Position numbers and translations under genes: made by a program | Assembly (NCBI RefSeq): GCF_036345175.1 | Contig: NZ_CP107780.1 | Span: forward strand, 7,316,001 to 7,380,000 | Reading direction: 5' to 3' | DNA length: 64,000 nt | Origin: Streptomyces sp. NBC_00576 | GTDB taxonomy: Bacteria > Actinomycetota > Actinomycetes > Streptomycetales > Streptomycetaceae | Part shown: positions 58,299-64,000 of the stretch, one piece after another | How positions within the stretch are numbered: position 1 is the first letter of the stretch | Layout: each line of letters opens with the position of its first letter | The notes under the pieces: model-generated | The model's input: the letters and a program-made list of their open reading frames with translations, nothing else | Databases searched by the model: none | What the model was told of the DNA's origin: nothing

Positions 58299-58703
58299 TC
58301 AGCCCTCCGTGTTCACCATCGAGGCCGCCGCGTACGTCAGGTAGTTCCACAGCGTCCGCTCGTGCTCCTCGGAGAGGCCGAGCTTCTCGACGGCGACGTG
58401 CATGTGCTTCAGCCACGCGTCGTGCGCGGCCCGGTCGACGGCGAAGGGGGCGTGGCGCATCCGCAGCCGGGGGTGGCCGCGGTTCTCGCTGTACGTCGTG
58501 GGGCCGCCCCAGTACTGGATCAGGAACAGCGTGAACCGCTCCTCGGCCGGGCCCAGGTCCTCCTCCGGATACATGGGCCGCAGCAGCGGGTCCTCGGCGA
58601 CACCCTCGTAGAACCGGTGCACGAGGCGCCGGAAGGTCTCCTCGCCGCCGACCTGCTCGTAGAAGGTCTGCTCCTGAAGCGTGCCGCGCGGAATCTCTTT
58701 CAC
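58299..58703 (-). CDS. glbO: Truncated haemoglobin, group II
   Basis: A 134-residue 2-on-2 globin. Seen in the sequence: F-Y-E-Q-V-G-G-E-E-T-F-R-R-L-V-H-R-F-Y-E-G-V at the start, Y-W-G-G-P-T-T-Y with the group II tyrosine/tryptophan pattern, the proximal histidine in R-M-R-H-A-P-F-A-V, and the distal-side W-L-K-H-M. It matches actinobacterial GlbO proteins, which bind O2 and may handle peroxide or nitrosative stress. The start is GTG 58703 with GGTGAG directly upstream. It is monocistronic, convergent with the gene at 57598 and divergent from the methyltransferase. Confidence 0.95.
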   Translation of the reverse strand: MKEIPRGTLQEQTFYEQVGGEETFRRLVHRFYEGVAEDPLLRPMYPEEDLGPAEERFTLFLIQYWGGPTTYSENRGHPRLRMRHAPFAVDRAAHDAWLKHMHVAVEKLGLSEEHERTLWNYLTYAAASMVNTEG

Positions 58704-58852
58704 CTCACCATGGTCTCAGACAGGGAGACCGAGGACTCAAGGCCTAGGACCACCCCGTCCGGGCGCCCCGTCCGGGCCGCACTGAACCGTCGATTCCGCT
58801 TCGGCCGGTATGGGCGCTCGCGTTGCGGCGCCGGGCGCAGGACAGTGGACGT

Positions 58853-59857
58853 ATGAGCGCGCGCGCTGTCCACGAGGGCAGGGACGACCTCGGCGACCTC
58901 GACGACCTCGCCCTCTCGGCGCGGGCCGAGCTCGTGCGTGTGATCGAGGCCAGTGGGGCCTGGGGCGGCGACCCGGTCTGGCGGGAGGCGTTCGAGGCGG
59001 TGCCCCGGCATCTGTTCGTGCCGTACTACTACGCCGGTGCCGTGAGCGGTCGGCAGCGGCTGTGGGGTGAGAGTCCCGACCGGCTCACGCGTGAGCGCTG
59101 GTTGCGCGGCGTGTACGCGGACGTGCCGCTCGCGACCCGGGTGCGCGACGGCGAGCTGGTCTCCTCCAGCAGTCAGCCCTCCCTCATGGCCATGATGCTC
59201 GCCGAGCTGGCGGTCGAGGACGGGCACAACGTCCTGGAGATCGGCGCCGGTACGGGGTACAACGCGGCGCTGCTCGCGCACCGTCTCGGCGACGCCCTCG
59301 TCACGACGGTGGATCTGGACCCGGAGATCACCGAGTCGGCCCGCCGGCACCTGGCCGCCGCCGGACACCGTCCGGTCGTCGTCACCGGCGACGGCGCCCG
59401 CGGGGTGCCCGAACGCGGCCCCTTCGACCGGATCATCGCGACCTGCACGCTCAGCTCGGTGCCGCGCGCCTGGATCGCCCAGTGCCGCCCCGGAGCCCGC
59501 ATCCTGACGCCGTTCGCCACCGGCCTGGCCGCCCTCACGGTCCGCGACGCCGAGCACGCCGAGGGCCGCTTCCTGCACGCGTCCGCCTACTTCGTGCCGT
59601 TGCGGGGGGAGAGCAGGCCGGAGCCGGAGATCCCGCACCTGGGCGCGCTCCCGGCCCGGACTCGAGAGCACGAGCTGCTCAGGTTCCTGCTGGCCCTGAC
59701 CCAGGGCAGCCTGGACCCGCAGGAGGCGTACGCGCTGTGGGAGCGGGAGGGCCGGCCGGTGCGGGAGCGGTACGGGATCACCGTCAGCGGCGACCGGGAG
59801 TGGGCCTGGCTCGACGAACCCACGGGTCCGTATGCCTGGCCCCTCCCCACGACCTGA
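58853..59857 (+). CDS. PCMT-like methyltransferase
   Basis: A 334-residue protein of the protein-L-isoaspartate O-methyltransferase family. F-E-A-V-P-R-H-L-F-V-P lies near the N-terminus, S-S-S-S-Q-P-S-L-M-A-M-M follows, SAM motif I is V-L-E-I-G-A-G-T-G-Y-N-A-A-L-L (from residue 127), then V-D-L-D-P and an F-D-R-I-I-A-T-C motif. It is longer than standard PCMT (about 210) by a C-terminal extension with W-E-R-E-G-R-P-V-R-E-R-Y-G, so it belongs to the long actinobacterial version, whose substrate may be protein isoaspartate or a specialised target. ATG 58853 starts the conserved S-A-R part. Convergent with the FHA gene, nine bases apart. Confidence 0.82.
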   Translation: MSARAVHEGRDDLGDLDDLALSARAELVRVIEASGAWGGDPVWREAFEAVPRHLFVPYYYAGAVSGRQRLWGESPDRLTRERWLRGVYADVPLATRVRDGELVSSSSQPSLMAMMLAELAVEDGHNVLEIGAGTGYNAALLAHRLGDALVTTVDLDPEITESARRHLAAAGHRPVVVTGDGARGVPERGPFDRIIATCTLSSVPRAWIAQCRPGARILTPFATGLAALTVRDAEHAEGRFLHASAYFVPLRGESRPEPEIPHLGALPARTREHELLRFLLALTQGSLDPQEAYALWEREGRPVRERYGITVSGDREWAWLDEPTGPYAWPLPTT

Positions 59858-59866
59858 CGGAAGCCC

Positions 59867-61213
59867 TTATCCCCGGCGGATCGTGATCGTCGTCCACGCG
59901 CCCACGTGCACCCGGTCGCCGTCCTGGAGCGGTACGGGGACGAAGGGCTGGATGGGCTCCTCGGAGTTGTTGACCGTCGTACCGTTCGTCGAGTTCTGGT
60001 CGACGACCGCCCAGCTGCCGTCGGGCTGCTGGACCAGCACGGCGTGCTGGTGCGAGACGCCCGGGTCCTCCGGCGGGACCGCCAGGTCGATGTCGGGGGA
60101 CTCGCCCGTGGAGTGGCGGCGGCGCCCGATCGTGATCTGGTTGCCGGTGAGGGCGCGCTGCTGCTCCGGTGAGTACGCGGGCAGGTTCAGGCCCGCGGCC
60201 TCGGGGCCGGAGCGCTGCATCATCGCCATGAAGTACTCACGGTCCGGGCCGATCGTCGCGGACCAGGTCAGCGGCTGCTGCTGGCCGTAGCCGCCGCCGT
60301 GTGCGGGCGGGGCCTGCGTCATGCCGGGCTGCGGATAGCCGTAGCCGCCGCCCTGCTGTGGGGCCGACGGTCCGCTCGGGCCGCCGGCCGGCGGGGAGAT
60401 CACCCAGTCGTCGTCAGCGCCGCCGAAGCCGCCGCCGGGCTGCGAGCCACCGTGCCGGCCCGTCTCCTGCGGGAACGCGGGCGGGAAGGGCGAACCGGAC
60501 GGCTGGTACGTCTGCGGTGCGCCACCGGGCCCTCCAGGGTCTCCTGGCGGCTGGTACCCCTGGGGCCCGCCGGAGGTGACGGGGGGACCGGGCGGCGGGT
60601 AACCCTGCGATCCGCCGGGCCCGCCGGGCGGGTAACCCTGCGGCCCGCCGGCGGACGTACCGCCGGGACCGCCGGGCATACCGGGGGTGGGACCCGGCGG
60701 CGGGGGGACCGGGCGCGACGGGTCGCCGCCGAAGGGCGGGATCGGCTCGGCGGGGCGGTTCATCTGCGACGGGCGCGAGCTCTGATAGTCGTAACCGTCA
60801 CCGCCGCCGTAGGACGGGCCGGGCGGCGGAGGCTGGAAGCGCTGGCCGGGGCCCTGGCCACCGGGTCCCGCGCCGTATCCCTGGCCCGGTCCCGGCGCCT
60901 GCGGGCGCGGGGCGGCCGGGGTGTACGAGGTCGCCGTGTTCGTCAGGAAGTTCCACCGGCACTCCTCACAGAACGGAGCGCCCCCCTCACGCGGGGTGCG
61001 GCACTGCGGGCACAGCTCCTGTGCGGCGTCCGGCACGGCGGACAGATGCGAGCGGCCGCCGGGCGCTCCGGTGGCGGAACCGGGCGGCGGATAGCCGTAA
61101 CCGGGCGCCGGGGGTGGCGGCGGGGGCGGGGGCACGGCACCGGCCATGCGGTGACCGCAGACCTCGCACCAGTCGTCGGAACCCGACTGGTGTCCGTTCG
61201 GGCAGGTCGGCAT
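59867..61213 (-). CDS. FHA-domain protein with two zinc ribbons
   Basis: A 448-residue protein. The N-terminus carries C-P-N-G-H ... C-E-V-C-G-H and a second ribbon C-P-Q-C ... C-E-E-C-R. About 240 residues of Pro/Gly/Tyr/Gln-rich low-complexity sequence (P-Q-G-Y-P-P-G-G type repeats) follow. The C-terminal FHA domain has I-T-I-G-R-R-R, S-H-Q-H-A and N-S-T-N-G-T, the phosphothreonine-binding residues. It belongs to a minus-strand block with a von Willebrand A protein and a PP2C phosphatase, an arrangement of Ser/Thr phosphorylation signalling. GAGGAGAGGGGG precedes ATG 61213. Confidence 0.92.
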   Translation of the reverse strand: MPTCPNGHQSGSDDWCEVCGHRMAGAVPPPPPPPPAPGYGYPPPGSATGAPGGRSHLSAVPDAAQELCPQCRTPREGGAPFCEECRWNFLTNTATSYTPAAPRPQAPGPGQGYGAGPGGQGPGQRFQPPPPGPSYGGGDGYDYQSSRPSQMNRPAEPIPPFGGDPSRPVPPPPGPTPGMPGGPGGTSAGGPQGYPPGGPGGSQGYPPPGPPVTSGGPQGYQPPGDPGGPGGAPQTYQPSGSPFPPAFPQETGRHGGSQPGGGFGGADDDWVISPPAGGPSGPSAPQQGGGYGYPQPGMTQAPPAHGGGYGQQQPLTWSATIGPDREYFMAMMQRSGPEAAGLNLPAYSPEQQRALTGNQITIGRRRHSTGESPDIDLAVPPEDPGVSHQHAVLVQQPDGSWAVVDQNSTNGTTVNNSEEPIQPFVPVPLQDGDRVHVGAWTTITIRRG

Positions 61214-61254
61214 GTCGGCGCTTCCCCCTCTCCTCTTCGCTACGTTTTGTTCGG

Positions 61255-62601
61255 TTACTTCTTTACACGAACAGTCTTTGTGGACCGTGTTTCGAGTGTC
61301 ATCTCGTCGGCCTCTTCGACCTTCGCCTTCAGTCGCACAGTACCTGCCGCGGCGTCGACCACGTCCACCACCTTCGCAAGCAGTTTCGCAGTATCCGCGT
61401 TTCCGGAGGCGCTGGCGAGCTGAACGGCCCGTCCCAGCTTGGCCGTTGCCCCGTCGACATCACCCGCTTTGCGGGCATCGAGACCCTGCTGGATGACCTG
61501 TGCCAGTTCGGCCTGACCTGTGTAGTGCGCGACCTGTGGGTTGATCGACGTCGAGGCCGCCATGTCGTCGGTCCACACGGCCCGTACGAGGCCCTGCGCG
61601 CCGAGGTTCTGGGCGCTGCCGTCGGGCTGCGGGATCACCAGGGAGACGCGGGCGGCAAGCATCTCCTGGCCCAGGCCGGCGGAGGGCACCTCGACGCACA
61701 CGTGGTAGTCACGCGACTCGTCCCCCCAGGAACCGGTGGGGTAGTCGCCGGCGCGCGGGCCTGCCTCCGTGCGGCGGTCGGTCAACTCCGCGACGGTGGG
61801 CGCCACCTGCTTGACGAACTTGATCTCCGTGCCGACCGGGGTCCACAGCCTGAGGGCGACGTCCGCGACCTCCTTGCCCATGGCCGTCTCCATCATCTGC
61901 GTGAAGTCGGCGGCGAGGCCGGCCGGGTCGGCGACGATGTCGGCGGTGCCCAGCAGCGCGGAGGCGATCGCGGTGACCTCCTTGACCTCCCAGTCGGTGC
62001 CCACACCTCGTGCGTCGCAGGTGAAGCGGCCGGCGCAGGAGTCCAGTGCGGCCTTCAGGTCCTCCGGCGACTCGTGCTCGTTGCGGCCGTCGGTGAGCAG
62101 GATGCCGTGCCGGATGGCGACCTCGGACGAGGACAGCAGCCGGTCGGCGAGCCGCAGCCAGGTGCCGATGGCCGTGCCGCCGCCCGCGCTCAGCCGGCGC
62201 AGCGCCTGTTTGGCCTGCTCGCGGGTGGTCGCGTCGGCGACCGCGAGCCGCCCGCCGCCCGGATAGACCTCCTTGGCGACGTGCGTGCCGCCGATCACCG
62301 TGAAGTGCACACCGTCGCGCACGGCGTCGATCGCGGCGGCCGTCGCCTCCCGGGCGCCCCGCATCTTGGTCGGCGGGTAGTCCATCGAGCCGGAGCAGTC
62401 GACCATGATCGCCACGGCCGCGTCCGGACCCTGGCCCGGTGAGTAGAGGTGGGGTGATGCGACGGACGTGCCGACCGTGCCGCCGCCGGTGGCGGTGACC
62501 GTCACGATCGCGCTGACCTCGCGGCCGCCGTCGGGCAGGTACTCGTTCTGGTAGACGTCGACCGAGAACTGCGGCACGTTCGACTTCGAGAAATTGGCCA
62601 T
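61255..62601 (-). CDS. von Willebrand factor A domain protein
   Basis: A 448-residue soluble protein. It begins A-N-F-S-K-S-N-V-P-Q-F-S-V-D-V-Y-Q-N-E-Y-L. The VWA domain carries the MIDAS metal site D-C-S-G-S-M, a threonine in G-G-T-A-I-G-T-W and aspartate in L-L-T-D-G-R-N-E. A beta-rich second half and a C-terminal helical segment (Q-Q-G-L-D-A-R-K-A-G-D-V-D-G-A) follow. It probably serves as a metal-dependent adaptor in the phosphorylation module with its FHA and PP2C neighbours. ATG 62601 follows GAGGGGGAA; an upstream start at 62631 lacks support. 41 bases separate it from the FHA gene. Confidence 0.92.
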   Translation of the reverse strand: MANFSKSNVPQFSVDVYQNEYLPDGGREVSAIVTVTATGGGTVGTSVASPHLYSPGQGPDAAVAIMVDCSGSMDYPPTKMRGAREATAAAIDAVRDGVHFTVIGGTHVAKEVYPGGGRLAVADATTREQAKQALRRLSAGGGTAIGTWLRLADRLLSSSEVAIRHGILLTDGRNEHESPEDLKAALDSCAGRFTCDARGVGTDWEVKEVTAIASALLGTADIVADPAGLAADFTQMMETAMGKEVADVALRLWTPVGTEIKFVKQVAPTVAELTDRRTEAGPRAGDYPTGSWGDESRDYHVCVEVPSAGLGQEMLAARVSLVIPQPDGSAQNLGAQGLVRAVWTDDMAASTSINPQVAHYTGQAELAQVIQQGLDARKAGDVDGATAKLGRAVQLASASGNADTAKLLAKVVDVVDAAAGTVRLKAKVEEADEMTLETRSTKTVRVKK

Positions 62602-62703
62602 GTGTGCTTCGTTCCCCCTCGAAAACCCCACATGAGTGGAGCAGTGACTGTATGCGGACCAGTCCCCTCCGGTCCTTCTGCGGGCACCCCCGTGTCAGTG
62701 CCC

Positions 62704-64000
62704 TCAGGCCGATCCTGCCCCCTGCGACGGGGCGGGGAACGGCACGACGGCCACTGTTACGTTGTCGTGGCCCCCGCCGTCCAGGGCGTGGCCCACCAGG
62801 ACCCGGGCGGCGTGCAGCGGGCGCGACGCGGCGTCCGGCGGGAGAACCTCGGCGAGTTCGTCCGCCGCCTCCGCGTAGTTCCACAGCCCGTCCGTGCACA
62901 CCACCACCACACCTGGCCGGTCCGGTTTGAAGGAAGCGGTGTGCGGCTCCAGTTCGTACGCGTCCGCGCCGAGCCAGCCCGTGATGGCGTGGGCGCGCTC
63001 GTCGGCGTACGCCTCCGCCTCGTTCATCAGGCCCGCGGCGACCATCTGCGCGGCCCACGAGTCGTCCTCGGTGAGGCGGGCCGGGGCGGTTGAGCGGTCC
63101 AGCGGGACCCAGTAGACGCGGCTGTCGCCGACCCAGCCGACGACAAGCAGGGTCGGGGTGACGATGGAGCCGACCAGGGTGCAGGCCGGGGAGTTCTGGT
63201 GCGGGGCGTGCTCGCGGGCGCCGGCGGGCTCGTCCGCCAGCGCGTTCACGGCGTGCGAGGCGGCGAGGATCGCGTCGTGCATCGCCTGCTGGGGGTGGGT
63301 GCCCTGGGGCAGGGCCGCCATCAGCGAGTCGCCGGCGGCCCGGGACGCGGCGAGCGAGGCCTCGTCGGGGCGGGTCGCCGAGGAGACGCCGTCGCAGACG
63401 ATCGCGACCAGCGCGGGTGTGCGGTTGGGCAGTGTGGTGTGGGAGATCGCGTACGCGTCCTCGTTGCGGTGGTGGCGCAGGCCCCGGTCGGTGACCGCGG
63501 CGAGCGGGCCGACCTCGTCCTCCATGTGGTCGCGCTCGCGCGGCTGGGCGTGCCCGCAGTTCTCGCAGTAGCCGTCGTGGTCGACCCGGCCCGCCCGGCA
63601 GGCCACGCACACCTTGGTGCCGGCCGGGGGCGTAGAGGTCTCGGCCGGGCGCGGGGCGGGCGCCTGCAGCGGGTACTCGTCGGGCTCACCGCCCGCGGCC
63701 CGGTCGAACCGCACGCCGGTGGCCGGGGAGACCGGCGAGCCCGTGAGCGGCGGCTCGGACACCGGCGGCAGGCCGGGAGCCGGCACCAGCGGGGTCTCGC
63801 CCGAGTCGGTGCCGTGGAGATCGGTCGCCAGGTGCACCGGCGCCGGGGTGCCGGAGCTGCTGGTCTCGGGCGCTAGGGGCCAGTCCACGGAAGCGGCCTC
63901 CGGAGGCGGGTGCGGCGCGGCTGCGAGGGCGCCGCTCAGAGTGAGCGTGGGGGAGTCACCGGGGCGTGGGGGCACGGCCGACAGGTCGTACCCGCACGCG
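62704..64000 (-). CDS. PP2C-family Ser/Thr phosphatase with zinc ribbons (N-terminus beyond window)
   Basis: At least 431 residues. The frame remains open to the right edge and there reads C-G-Y-D-L-S-A-V, the end of a zinc ribbon, so the true start lies beyond 64000 rather than at the GTG at 63975. A Pro-rich linker, a second ribbon C-V-A-C-R ... C-E-N-C-G-H and a PP2C domain follow. Seen there: R-N-E-D-A-Y, V-C-D-G-V-S-S, G-W-V-G-D-S-R-V-Y, C-T-D-G-L-W-N and G-G-H-D-N-V-T-V, with the metal-binding aspartates. It likely reverses Ser/Thr kinase action; a kinase gene may lie beyond the edge. It is the first visible gene of the PP2C / VWA / FHA block. Confidence 0.93.
   Translation of the reverse strand, partial: ACGYDLSAVPPRPGDSPTLTLSGALAAAPHPPPEAASVDWPLAPETSSSGTPAPVHLATDLHGTDSGETPLVPAPGLPPVSEPPLTGSPVSPATGVRFDRAAGGEPDEYPLQAPAPRPAETSTPPAGTKVCVACRAGRVDHDGYCENCGHAQPRERDHMEDEVGPLAAVTDRGLRHHRNEDAYAISHTTLPNRTPALVAIVCDGVSSATRPDEASLAASRAAGDSLMAALPQGTHPQQAMHDAILAASHAVNALADEPAGAREHAPHQNSPACTLVGSIVTPTLLVVGWVGDSRVYWVPLDRSTAPARLTEDDSWAAQMVAAGLMNEAEAYADERAHAITGWLGADAYELEPHTASFKPDRPGVVVVCTDGLWNYAEAADELAEVLPPDAASRPLHAARVLVGHALDGGGHDNVTVAVVPFPAPSQGAGSA

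Noticed and set aside
60460..60760. Repeated CCGCCGGGC-type blocks as a DNA repeat element
   Set aside because: They encode the Pro/Gly/Gln/Tyr low-complexity linker of the FHA protein in phase.

Overview
The window reads as a chromosomal stretch of a Streptomyces species. Coding DNA is strongly GC-rich with G/C at third codon positions, GTG starts and GGAGG-type ribosome sites are common, TTA codons are very rare, and several families typical of the genus are present: DUF397, DUF2690, a DynA/DynB/SsbB sporulation block, an LAETG surface protein, and Tat-exported carbohydrate enzymes.

Layout. 1-1414: end of a methylenetetrahydrofolate reductase-like gene, a DUF397-like relic and a secreted DUF2690 protein. 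1676-5128: a two-component system whose sensor kinase has been tandemly duplicated; the first copy carries only the first codons of a response regulator. 5323-20180: one-carbon and glycine-betaine catabolism. It comprises purU (minus strand), an aldehyde dehydrogenase followed by a betaine-type ABC importer (ATPase, double permease, lipoprotein), and dimethylglycine oxidase with heterotetrameric sarcosine oxidase genes in which soxD and soxA are one reading frame. Similar TTGCGCAA/TTGCGTA-type sites lie in front of all three transcription units. 20442-27412: four exported enzymes for acidic or decorated polysaccharides (GH115, two lyase-like proteins, GH95-like).

27658-48426: a type VII secretion-like island. 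It contains an ECF sigma factor with a TTA codon, a one-TM protein and a 1525-residue FHA-EssC/EccC-type ATPase on the plus strand. Three small ESAT-6/WXG100-like or substrate-like genes lie on the minus strand. A divergent plus-strand unit encodes a 2923-residue repeat protein, a beta-helix/AAA+ protein and a membrane-anchored ChW-domain protein. No EccB, EccD, EccE or mycosin gene is visible. The divergent promoter region holds a 79-bp interrupted palindrome and five phased GTCCCG repeats.

48629-64000: tRNA-Arg(TCT), dynA-dynB-ssbB, an LAETG/TQXA surface protein whose expected thioester cysteine is glycine, ettA with a thioesterase and a conserved hypothetical gene, glbO, a PCMT-like methyltransferase, and an FHA / von Willebrand A / PP2C phosphatase signalling block that runs off the right edge.

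All positions were read by eye; family assignments rest on motif recognition, not on database searches.
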